Origin: Euryarchaeota archaeon SM23-78
GTDB lineage: Archaea; Nanobdellota; Nanobdellia; Woesearchaeales; SM23-78
DNA: 33,457 bases
NCBI GenBank assembly: GCA_001595785.1
Contig: LSSJ01000006.1
Span: forward strand, 1-33,457
Reading direction: 5' to 3'
The notes below the pieces were generated by a model, which saw only the letters and a list, made by a program, of their open reading frames with translations, was not told the DNA's origin and made no database searches. The position numbers were made by a program, and so were the translations under genes. Shown here piece by piece: positions 22,654-28,899 of the stretch. The first letter of the stretch is position 1. Each line of letters opens with the position of its first letter.

Positions 22654-22887
22654 TGGACCCTGCGGGACTTTCACCAAGTTTTAACATAGTTCGTAGGACT
22701 TCACGAAGTGAATGTCCTACTTGACTGCATTTTGTCAAGTCTCAGAAATGTGAAGCATTTCTGGACTCTCAAAAGCTTTGCTTTTGATGAGTTTTGGAAC
22801 GAACGAAGTGAGTGGGCTAAAACTTGTTTTGAACCCGCGGCCTCACCCTAGCCAAGGGCGCACTCTACCGAACTGAGCTAAGGGCCC
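22654..22887 (-). tRNA. tRNA-Ala(GGC) with a 160-nt intron in the T-loop (59/60)
   Basis: 5' part (22887 down to 22828): acceptor GGGCCCT, D-arm GCTC...GAGT, anticodon stem CGCCC/GGGTG with loop TTGGCTA (anticodon GGC), then T-stem GCGGG and TTCAAA. The frame of the cloverleaf then breaks and resumes at 22667 with T, CCCGC (T-stem partner), AGGGTCC (acceptor partner) and discriminator A at 22654. Joining A59 to T60 yields the complete T-loop TTCAAAT. The acceptor has the G3:U70 pair that is the alanine identity element. At the junction, T54-A57 (TTCA) pair with TGAA near the intron's 3' end. They are flanked by 3-nt bulges AAA and AGT, as splicing endonuclease substrates require. No CCA is encoded. 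TATA at 22915-22923 fits as its promoter. Confidence 0.9.
22668..22827 (-). other. Intron of tRNA-Ala, multi-hairpin
   Basis: 160 nt bounded by a 9-bp helix CAAGTTTTA (minus 22826-22818) with TAAAACTTG (minus 22683-22675). Inside, on plus coordinates, are hairpins at about 22694-22720 (GTAGGAC...GTCCTAC with inner TTCAC-GAA-GTGAA), 22720-22739 (CTTGAC...GTCAAG), 22743-22763 (CAGAAATG...CATTTCTG) and 22767-22791 (CTCAAAAGC...GCTTTTGATGAG). It has no ORF of homing-endonuclease size. Confidence 0.85.
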
Positions 22888-22914
22888 AACAAGATAAGAG
22901 TTATTAATAAAGGG

Positions 22915-22923
22915 TTTATATAA
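22915..22923 (-). promoter_or_regulatory. TATA box of the tRNA-Ala gene
   Basis: Minus-strand TTATATAAA is centred ~32 nt before the tRNA 5' end, giving a short 5' leader for RNase P to remove. The same stretch also reads as a TATA box on the plus strand, but TTTTTTAAAT nearer 22935-22944 fits the methyltransferase start better. Confidence 0.5.
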
Positions 22924-22966
22924 GTTATCATTAATTTTTTAAATCCTATCTGATTGCACACTCTTC

Positions 22967-23650
22967 ATGGCAAAGAATGGTAGGTTTTGGTGGGATATTA
23001 ATGCAATATTCTATGATGTGCTCATGAGTAAGCTGCACCGCCATCTATACAAAGATATTATAAAAGCCTTAGGACCTCTTGATAATGTTAAGATTGATGA
23101 TGTGGGGTGTGGCACAGGAGAACTCATCCTGCTCATGCCAAAAACAGCTATTATCAGAGGAATAGATTACTCTAAGAAAGCCATTAATAAATGCAGAAAA
23201 AAATGTGCTAAGCACAATGCAAAATTCTATGTAATGGATTTTTACAAAGAGCTTCCAAAAGATTATAAGCCTGACAAAGTGGTTGCTTGCAGAAGCCTTT
23301 ATCATAAAAACTTAGATTTAAGCTTATCCACACTATCAAAACACCTGGGCAAGCACGGCTTAGTAGTGGTTGCTCATCCAAAACTTAAATGGCAGGAATA
23401 TGTAAGTGCTAATGCTAAGTCTGGGTTTATTCGTTTTATGCAAATAACCAAGTCTTCTGCACGTGTATTTTCAAAACTATTGGGTTATCCTTACAATCTT
23501 TTCCCACTCAAAGACTTCAAGAAGTATGGAAAAAAGTATTTTGATAAAGTGGAGTGCAGAGAAGCAGGCTTGAAAACGCATTATTTAATAATATTAAAAA
23601 AAGGGGTATGCAAGGAAATAATTAAGTTATCAAAAAAACAAATTATATAA
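22967..23650 (+). CDS. SAM-dependent methyltransferase (class I)
   Basis: 227 residues. The SAM-binding motif I is IDDVGCGTGELILLMP, with acidic motif II near IIRGIDYSKKAI and a motif III-like AKFYVMDFYKELP, then VVACRSLYHKNLDLSLSTL. The C-terminal third is basic, with many Lys and aromatic residues, and could bind the substrate. Small-molecule, lipid or RNA methylation cannot be told apart. A TATA-like TTTTTTAAAT ~27 nt before ATG 22967 suggests a leaderless mRNA. The promoter of the following gltX overlaps its 3' end. Confidence 0.85.
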   Translation: MAKNGRFWWDINAIFYDVLMSKLHRHLYKDIIKALGPLDNVKIDDVGCGTGELILLMPKTAIIRGIDYSKKAINKCRKKCAKHNAKFYVMDFYKELPKDYKPDKVVACRSLYHKNLDLSLSTLSKHLGKHGLVVVAHPKLKWQEYVSANAKSGFIRFMQITKSSARVFSKLLGYPYNLFPLKDFKKYGKKYFDKVECREAGLKTHYLIILKKGVCKEIIKLSKKQII

Positions 23651-23674
23651 ACTTCTAAGCTTACTCTTTTCTTC

Positions 23675-25351
23675 ATGGAGCTTAAAGAAGTTATTGAGAA
23701 GTATGTTCTTGAGAATGCTGTTAAGTATAATGGCAAGGCTAATCCTAAGGCTGTTATTGGCAGTGTGATTAAGGCTTTGCCTGAGGCTAAGAAGGATATG
23801 AAGAATTTGGCTAAGCTTGTTAATGATAAGGTTAAAGAGATAAATAAATTGGGTGTTGCGGAGCAAAGAAAAATTATTGAAAAAAAGTATCCTGACTTGC
23901 TTGAAGAAAAAGAAAAACAAGAAAAGGACATCTTCGCCTTCTTAGGTATTAAGGAAGGTCAAAAAATTATTAGTGCGTTTCCTCCTGGTCCTGAGAAGTA
24001 CCCTCATATAGGACATGCAAAAGCCCTTATCCTGAACTACTTGTTGGCAAAGAAGTATAATGGTAAATTTTATCTAAGGTTTGAGGATACTAATCCAAGC
24101 CTTGTTAAAAAAGAGTTTTATGATATCATGCTTGATAATTTTAAATGGCTGGGTGTTGAGTGGGATAAGCTTCAGTATGCCTCTGATAACATGCACTTGT
24201 TCTATCATCTGGCTGATAAGATTATCAAGTTAGGAAAGGCTTATATGTGCTCCTGCAAGGTTGAGGTTATGAGGAAGAACAGGGAGAAGGGTAAGGCTTG
24301 CAAGTGCAGGGATAAAGAGCCTAAACAGAATCATAAGGAGTGGAAGCACTTTGATAAAGCAGAGCCTGGCAGTGCTGTGCTCAGACTAAAGATTGATTTA
24401 AAGCATAAGAACAGCACTATGCGTGACCCAACCATTTTCAGGATTATTGATGAACCTCATGCAAGGCATGGAAATAAATATAGGGTTTGGCCTAACTATG
24501 ATTTTCAAAACGCAATAATGGATGGCTATTATAAGATTACTCATAGGCTTAGGAGCAAGGAGTTTGAGATGCGTTCAGAGTTGCAAAGATATATTCAGAA
24601 GCTCCTTGGATTAACAATCACTTATACATATGAGTTTGCAAGGTTTAATCTTGAAGGCGTACCTAGCAGCGGCAGAGTTATTAGAGAGATGATTAAGAAA
24701 AAAGAGCTTATTGGCTGGGATGATCCAAGTTTAGCCACTATTGTTGCTCTTAGAAGAAGAGGTTTTACACCAGAAGCTATTAAGAACTTTGTGATAAGCA
24801 CTGGTATTACTAAGTCAGAGGCTACCATGACATGGGGTGACCTTATAGTTCATAACCGCAGAATTCTTGATGAGAGTGCTGATAGGTACTTTTTTGTAGC
24901 AGAGCCTGTGCTTATTAATATAAAAAATGCTCCTGAGCAAGAGATAGAATTACATTTTCATCCTCATCATAGAAAAGGAGGAAGAAAGCTCAACACCAAG
25001 CAAGAGTTCTATATTACAAAAGACGACCTTGAAGCTTTAAAAGAAGGTGAGCTCTACAGGTTCATGGATTGTCTTAACTTTGTGAAGAAAGGAGATGAGT
25101 TTGTTTTTGACAGCTTAGAACATAAAAAGTATAAAGAGAAAGGAAAAAGAATAATGCACTTCTTACCTGTTCAAAAAGACCTTGCGAATGTGGAGGTTTT
25201 AATGCCTGATAAAAAAGTGGTTGCAGGTTTTGGAGAGCCTTTAATGAAGACATTAAAAATAGGAGATATTATACAGGCAGAAAGGTTTGGGTTTATGAGG
25301 CTTGACAAGAAGGAAAAAGATAAATTGGTTTTCTGGTACACACATCAGTGA
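23675..25351 (+). CDS. gltX: Glutamyl-tRNA synthetase, archaeal type
   Basis: 558-residue class I synthetase that charges tRNA-Glu. Archaeal forms may also charge tRNA-Gln for later amidation. An N-terminal archaeal helical extension (~1-90) precedes the Rossmann core with PHIGHAKA (HIGH motif, ~111-114) and YLRFEDTNPS. A zinc-knuckle insert follows (CSCKVEVMRKNREKGKACKC), then YEFARFNLEGVPSSGRVIRE, where SSGR stands in for KMSKS. The C-terminal beta-barrel anticodon-binding region (from ~380) is of the GlnRS-like class, typical of archaea. TATA AATTATATAAA (23640-23650) inside the end of the methyltransferase gene predicts a leaderless start at ATG 23675. Confidence 0.96.
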   Translation: MELKEVIEKYVLENAVKYNGKANPKAVIGSVIKALPEAKKDMKNLAKLVNDKVKEINKLGVAEQRKIIEKKYPDLLEEKEKQEKDIFAFLGIKEGQKIISAFPPGPEKYPHIGHAKALILNYLLAKKYNGKFYLRFEDTNPSLVKKEFYDIMLDNFKWLGVEWDKLQYASDNMHLFYHLADKIIKLGKAYMCSCKVEVMRKNREKGKACKCRDKEPKQNHKEWKHFDKAEPGSAVLRLKIDLKHKNSTMRDPTIFRIIDEPHARHGNKYRVWPNYDFQNAIMDGYYKITHRLRSKEFEMRSELQRYIQKLLGLTITYTYEFARFNLEGVPSSGRVIREMIKKKELIGWDDPSLATIVALRRRGFTPEAIKNFVISTGITKSEATMTWGDLIVHNRRILDESADRYFFVAEPVLINIKNAPEQEIELHFHPHHRKGGRKLNTKQEFYITKDDLEALKEGELYRFMDCLNFVKKGDEFVFDSLEHKKYKEKGKRIMHFLPVQKDLANVEVLMPDKKVVAGFGEPLMKTLKIGDIIQAERFGFMRLDKKEKDKLVFWYTHQ

Positions 25352-25360
25352 GTTATTATC

Positions 25361-26161
25361 ATGTTATTCATCGGAGTTGATTTGGCCTGGTCTGAGAAGA
25401 ATGCAACAGGCATAGCTGTTTTAAAAGGCAACAGGAATAAGGCTGAGTTCTGTTTCGGCGATGTTGTTCTTTCTGATGATGAGATTATTGAGTGTGTTAA
25501 GAAGCATGCAGGGAATGATACTGCTTTCATTGCCATTGATGCCCCGCTAATTGTTCCTAATGAAGAGGGGAGAAGGGTTGCTGAGGAGCTCACAGGCATG
25601 CTTTTTAGAAAGTATGATGCAGGGGCCCACCCTGCTAACAGGAAGAGGCTCAGCCAGTGGTCTGGTAAGATTAGAGGAGAAGAAATATCCAAGCTCTTGG
25701 AGAAGAACCATTTTAAGCACGACCCTTATATTGAAAGATTTGAGAAGACAAGGAAGTTCTTTGAGGTCTATCCGCACCCATCCATGGTTGTATTGTTCAA
25801 ATTAAACAAGATTCTGCAGTACAAGTCAAAGCCCAAAAGGGATTATGATTTCCTGTATGCACAGTTCAAGAGATACCAAGAGCACTTGAAGGAATTAGGA
25901 AAAAACAAGCCAGCCCTTGTGCTGCCCAGGAAGATTGTGAACAAAGATGTTAAAAAACTAAAGGCCAAGAGATTAAAAAATTATGAGGACTTGCTGGACG
26001 CTATTTTCTGTGCTTACATAGCTTATTACACTTGGCATTTCCCTGATAAGTGCGCTGTTCTTGGGAGCATGGAAGCGGGCTATATCTTGACTCCTGTTTT
26101 TGACAGCATGCACCAGCAGCTGCAGGGGAGGAAGGCCCAGAAAAGCCTGAGTGATTTCTAA
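25361..26161 (+). CDS. DUF429 predicted RNase H-fold nuclease
   Basis: 266 residues. Begins FIGVDLAWSEKNATGIAVL, the first strand of an RNase H-like fold with its Asp. FIAIDAPLIVPNEEGRR follows, with the second acidic position, then HPANRKRL, FFEVYPHPSMVVLF, and near the C-terminus YEDLLDAIFCAYIAYYTW, which holds the last Asp. These match DUF429, a family predicted to be nucleases from its fold; activity has been inferred rather than shown here. It starts 9 nt after gltX on the same strand and is probably co-transcribed with it. Confidence 0.85.
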   Translation: MLFIGVDLAWSEKNATGIAVLKGNRNKAEFCFGDVVLSDDEIIECVKKHAGNDTAFIAIDAPLIVPNEEGRRVAEELTGMLFRKYDAGAHPANRKRLSQWSGKIRGEEISKLLEKNHFKHDPYIERFEKTRKFFEVYPHPSMVVLFKLNKILQYKSKPKRDYDFLYAQFKRYQEHLKELGKNKPALVLPRKIVNKDVKKLKAKRLKNYEDLLDAIFCAYIAYYTWHFPDKCAVLGSMEAGYILTPVFDSMHQQLQGRKAQKSLSDF

Positions 26162-26240
26162 TAAAAAAGCAACCTTTATATACCTCTACCTTGTTTTCTT
26201 TTTAAAAACATTCAAAAACAAGTATCATGAGGTGGTATTG

Positions 26241-26411
26241 ATGCCAGAGATGCTGATAGTAAAAGCAAAGGTCAAAGAAGCTTGTGGTGACATGAGTGTT
26301 GCTGCAGACTTTGTAGAGATTCTTAACGAGAGGGTTAATGAGCTTGTTCAAAAAGCTTTGTGGAGAGCCAAGGAGAACAGCAGAAGAACAGTTATGGGAA
26401 AAGACGTTTAA
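26241..26411 (+). CDS. Half-length histone-fold protein (DUF1931-like)
   Basis: 56 residues. MLIVKAKVKEACGDMSVAAD fits helix 1 and the first loop, and FVEILNERVNELVQKALWRAKEN the long central helix. RRTVMGKDV fits the second loop signature, seen in archaeal histones as R(K/R)TVxxxDv. The usual third helix is missing: the frame stops right after KDV. Such short forms occur in DPANN archaea and may dimerise through the central helix; DNA binding is inferred. ATG 26241 is chosen because a GAGGT site lies 7 nt upstream (26229-26233). The upstream 30-residue extension of the frame is hydrophobic and unlikely to be translated. Confidence 0.75.
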   Translation: MPEMLIVKAKVKEACGDMSVAADFVEILNERVNELVQKALWRAKENSRRTVMGKDV

Positions 26412-26492
26412 TTTCTGAATGGGCTTGACCGAACAAAGTGAGGGAAACCCATGATTTTCGCCAACGTTTTGCGCCGAAGGCGGAAAAGGTTG
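26412..26492. other. Insertion with two hairpins after the histone-fold gene
   Basis: Between the histone gene stop and the duplicated gene end lies an 81-bp segment. It has ATGGG/CCCAT (26419-26423 / 26448-26452) enclosing GAACAAAGTGAGGG, and TTTTCGCC/GGCGGAAAA (26455-26462 / 26479-26487). The GAAC-AAAGTGAG motif resembles GAACGAAGTGAG in the tRNA-Ala intron. Confidence 0.55.
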
Positions 26493-26534
26493 AAGGAGAA
26501 CAGCAGAAGAACAGTTATGGGCAAGGATGTATGA
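26493..26534 (+). pseudogene. Duplicated 3' end of the histone-fold gene
   Basis: 29 nt (26493-26521) are identical to 26370-26398 of the histone gene and encode KENSRRTVMG. They continue with KDV and a stop, but in different codons (AAG GAT GTA TGA against AAA GAC GTT TAA). There is no N-terminal half or start, so this is a remnant of a second gene copy or of a recombination event. Confidence 0.75.
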
Positions 26535-26540
26535 AAATAA

Positions 26541-26774
26541 TTAATATATTTCTTTTTTCTTTGCCTTAATCGCTCTTTTTAGTTGTGAAAGTCTAGCCTC
26601 AAAAGCCAGCTTGGTTCTAGAAGGAAGTCTTATGCCTTTTTTTTCTAGATCAAAATATTCTTCTTCAGCTATCATAACCATTGCTTCTAGCTGAGTAAGC
26701 TCTTTCATCTTGTTCTCTTTAGCATACATGCATGCTTTTATAAAGAAGTCTCTTGTAGGCGTGTGAAGCATCAT
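26541..26774 (-). CDS. Small helical protein downstream of the coiled-coil gene
   Basis: 77 residues, all helical in appearance and charged: FFIKACMYAKENKMKELTQ, MVMIAEEEYFDLEKKGIRL and LAFEARLSQLKRAIKAKKKE. No known motif is seen. Its ATG overlaps the stop of the preceding gene (ATGA at 26771-26774), which points to translational coupling and joint function. Confidence 0.7.
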   Translation of the reverse strand: MMLHTPTRDFFIKACMYAKENKMKELTQLEAMVMIAEEEYFDLEKKGIRLPSRTKLAFEARLSQLKRAIKAKKKEIY

Positions 26775-27388
26775 TTTCTAGAGAATAGACGAAAGGGTTT
26801 TTTCTTTGTACCTGGTTCCTGCGGAGGTGGTATTGAAGTGCCTGGAGCAGGATGTGTATCAGGAGCAGAATCTTCTATTGTACCTGGTGGTGGACCAGAA
26901 TAAGGGTCTGTTGTTAGGTCAGGATCTGGTCCTGGCGGCGGCGGCATTGGACCTGGAGCATCATCAAAGTCTGGGAGAGATGCACCCATTGTAGAGCGAG
27001 GTCGAACCACAGGGATTTTGGGTCCTGGACGTAGAGTAGCGGGTTCTTGTGTGGTTGTGGTGAGGGAACTTTCTGGCGATTCTTTCATTTCTTTCACCAT
27101 GTCAGCAACTGCTACTATGCCTTGAGCTATTTCTTCATTTTGTTCCCTAATAGTTTTTAAGTCATCAGCAGTGTTGCCTTCATTGTATTCTTTCACAAGA
27201 TCTGCTTCTACCTTGCTAAAGATATCTATTAGTCTTCGGATATTATTGTTAAGATGATTAATGGCTTCTAAAAGGGTTTCGCCTTCTTTTAAGCTTCCAA
27301 AAGGTTCTTTTTTTAGGCGCTCAACCTCTCTTTTCAGGTTCTCTACTTCTTCTCTAGGAAGCAGTTCATACTCATCAGCGCGTACCAA
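26771..27388 (-). CDS. Coiled-coil protein with proline-rich tail
   Basis: 205 residues from TTG 27388. The N-terminal half is helical (LLPREEVENLKREVERLKK, then a second helix with EAINHLNNNIRRLIDIF), followed by a probable third helix (~75-105). The C-terminal half is Pro/Gly/Thr-rich and disordered (PMPPPPGPDPDL). It ends in KKKPFRLFSRK, reminiscent of KKKGFLGLFKK in the large coiled-coil protein at 5510-7534. The longest frame starts at GTG 27400, which lies within the Shine-Dalgarno AGAGGT, so the downstream TTG is preferred (~10 nt away). It is the first gene of a two-gene operon with 26541-26774. A TATA-like box near 27442-27450 fits. Confidence 0.7.
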   Translation of the reverse strand: MVRADEYELLPREEVENLKREVERLKKEPFGSLKEGETLLEAINHLNNNIRRLIDIFSKVEADLVKEYNEGNTADDLKTIREQNEEIAQGIVAVADMVKEMKESPESSLTTTTQEPATLRPGPKIPVVRPRSTMGASLPDFDDAPGPMPPPPGPDPDLTTDPYSGPPPGTIEDSAPDTHPAPGTSIPPPQEPGTKKKPFRLFSRK

Positions 27389-27494
27389 AGAACATACCAC
27401 CTCTTTTTCATTATCTGTAGGATAAAGTAATATTAAAGGTTTATATAATTTACGGAAAAATATATAAATAACCTAGTTAATTCAAATTAAAAAA

Positions 27495-27578
27495 ATGGTT
27501 GAACACAATCTTTTCAAAAAGATTAGAAAGATTTTGTTTAGCTATACTTCTCTTTATAACAAGCACCTTATATGGTAA
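27495..27578 (+). CDS. Very small ORF 1 (27 aa), possible leader peptide
   Basis: Encodes MVEHNLFKKIRKILFSYTSL followed by YNKHLIW and a stop. TATATAAAT at 27461-27469 is centred ~30 nt before this ATG, so it is the first ATG on a near-leaderless transcript. The peptide is basic. Whether it is translated for its product or as a leader for the structured RNA that starts within it is unknown. Confidence 0.3.
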   Translation: MVEHNLFKKIRKILFSYTSLYNKHLIW

Positions 27579-27635
27579 GAACGGGTTGCTTGCTTTCAAA
27601 GTTTCTGCAACCCTTGCTAAGACTATAAAGAGAAG
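27547..27635 (+). ncRNA. Structured RNA candidate in the small-ORF cluster
   Basis: CTTCTCTTTATA (27547-27558) pairs perfectly with TATAAAGAGAAG (27624-27635). Inside are CTTA-TATGG-TAAG and GGGTTGC...GCAACCC (27583-27589 / 27607-27613). The layout of a long lower stem, an open region and an upper stem could suit a guide RNA or a leader regulatory structure. No H/ACA or C/D box is convincing. Confidence 0.45.
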
Positions 27636-27644
27636 AGCATAAAG

Positions 27645-27767
27645 ATGAAAAAGAAAGGACAGGAAAATAAGGAACGTGATGTTGGACTCATTAACCTAGC
27701 CAGACCTGTCTTTTTTAAATGGAAGATTAAGAATATTTATTATAAAAAGCACCTAATGCTCATATAA
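27645..27767 (+). CDS. Very small ORF 2 (40 aa)
   Basis: A basic 40-residue peptide (MKKKGQENKERD...KWKIKNIYYKKHL). It lacks a good ribosome binding site. Its end shares a DNA repeat with ORF 1 (27740-27754 matches 27554-27568 at 14 of 15 bases), and its start shares ATGAAAAAGAAAGG with ORF 3 (27903-27916). These repeats suggest that the cluster arose by local duplication. Coding status is uncertain. Confidence 0.3.
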   Translation: MKKKGQENKERDVGLINLARPVFFKWKIKNIYYKKHLMLI

Positions 27768-27884
27768 GGCCTTGGGTTTAAAAACCATACCTTGAAAGGA
27801 CTCAGGGCCTGGCTATTTCTATGCTAAGCTTTGGGTCCTCCCATAGGTCTTTTTTAAAGAAAAAGAACGTGGAGGTCGAAAAAA

Positions 27885-28013
27885 ATGAATTTAACAAAAG
27901 AAATGAAAAAGAAAGGGATAAAGAAAGCGATTGCTTCTGAACATAATAAAATAAGAGGATTATCTTATTATTTTAAAAGTGCAAGCAGCCCTTCGGGAGG
28001 TGGTCCGTCATGA
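27885..28013 (+). CDS. Small ORF 3 (42 aa), basic peptide with Ser/Gly/Pro tail
   Basis: Starts at ATG 27885, 8 nt after a perfect GGAGGT (27871-27876), so translation is well supported. The peptide has a basic helix (LTKEMKKKGIKKAIASEHNK), then RGLSYYFKSASSPSGGGPS. Codons for the Gly-rich end double as the Shine-Dalgarno site of ORF 4, which overlaps by 4 nt (ATGA). The two are therefore translationally coupled. Function unknown. Confidence 0.6.
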   Translation: MNLTKEMKKKGIKKAIASEHNKIRGLSYYFKSASSPSGGGPS

Positions 28014-28171
28014 TGCTTGAAATAGAGGAGGAGATAGTGGAAGAAGAAACACAGGAAGCATGGGAGGACTTACTAGAAGATGATGAGATAAGTCCTGAAG
28101 AGCAAGGCTTTATGCTTGGATGGATAGAGGCAGGTAAATCAAGAAAGAAAGCAGAGATTACTGAAGAGTAA
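28010..28171 (+). CDS. Small ORF 4 (53 aa), acidic protein
   Basis: Starts at ATG 28010 (or 28013), 8 nt after GGAGGT at 27996-28001, and overlaps the stop of ORF 3. The N-terminal half is strongly acidic (EIEEEIVEEETQEAWEDLL). The motif ISPEEQGFMLGWIEAG follows, with a short basic end. The acidic product next to the basic product of ORF 3 could pair with it (inference). It ends 9 nt before the stop of the convergent gene at 28181. Confidence 0.65.
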   Translation: MMLEIEEEIVEEETQEAWEDLLEDDEISPEEQGFMLGWIEAGKSRKKAEITEE

Positions 28172-28180
28172 GAGGGTCAC

Positions 28181-28828
28181 TCATTTGATTAAACCTAGCA
28201 TTCTCTGGGTTTTCTCAGGGAGAAGTTTAACTTTGTTTTTATTTATTTTTTTATAAGCCTCCCAGTTGGTGCCATAGGCATTTTCATCTAAGCTATCACT
28301 AAGGCAGGTTATGTTCATATTAAAGTATTTCCAAGGATTATTAGGTTTAAATTCAGAACATTTAATTGATTTAAGGTAATCCACAAGGCCTTCATCCATG
28401 ATATTGGATACTATAAAGGTTTCTCCTCTTCTATCCTCTGGTCTTTGTTTTCTTTCTGAGAGTATATCAAAAGGAATTCCTTCATCTACAATCCATTCAA
28501 GATGCTGATTTTCTATAGGATCTAACTCATATAATTTTTTAGGTATATAAAGCTCAAAATAAAGATTTATTAAATGCAAGACTTTTTTTCCATGGAAATT
28601 TTTGCTCTCTGCTCTTAGGAGAAGGCCTAAGTCGTGTTCTGCCCATAATGCGAACTCATCTTCTACTTTGTCTGAATAAAAAGGTGATATAAAAGTGTAG
28701 TTAAGTACTCTTTCAAAATTGTTTCTTCTTAGAACATCATTAAAGTCTAGCCAAGGCATATCAGGGTATATGTCATTATTAATCCTGGATTGTGGGTTAA
28801 GGGGTATTTTATACAGGAAGTATCTCAT
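28181..28828 (-). CDS. Hypothetical protein
   Basis: 215 residues, soluble, rich in aromatic and acidic residues. Parts that stand out: PDMPWLDFNDVLRRNNFERV, FALWAEHDLGLLLRAESKNF, INLYFELYIPKKLYELD and LSERKQRPEDRRGETFIV. No membrane segment, metal motif or nucleotide loop is seen. I do not recognise the family. Promoter AATCGAAAGATTTATAAATT (28854-28873) places transcription next to ATG 28828, so the mRNA is probably leaderless. Confidence 0.65.
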   Translation of the reverse strand: MRYFLYKIPLNPQSRINNDIYPDMPWLDFNDVLRRNNFERVLNYTFISPFYSDKVEDEFALWAEHDLGLLLRAESKNFHGKKVLHLINLYFELYIPKKLYELDPIENQHLEWIVDEGIPFDILSERKQRPEDRRGETFIVSNIMDEGLVDYLKSIKCSEFKPNNPWKYFNMNITCLSDSLDENAYGTNWEAYKKINKNKVKLLPEKTQRMLGLIK

Positions 28829-28853
28829 TTTTGAGCATATGAATAGATTATAG

Positions 28854-28874
28854 AATTTATAAATCTTTCGATTT
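28854..28874 (-). promoter_or_regulatory. BRE/TATA promoter
   Basis: Minus-strand ATCGAAAGATTTATAAATT is one of the best matches to the promoter motif repeated in this window. TATA is centred ~30 nt before ATG 28828. Confidence 0.6.
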
Positions 28875-28899
28875 TTACTACTGATAAGAAGTAAAATTT

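Noticed and set aside
26451-26534. 28-codon frame running from ATG 26451 into the duplicated histone end
   Set aside because: It is formed by a hairpin arm and a remnant; there is no ribosome binding site, and an Arg/Lys string from an inverted repeat is not evidence of coding.
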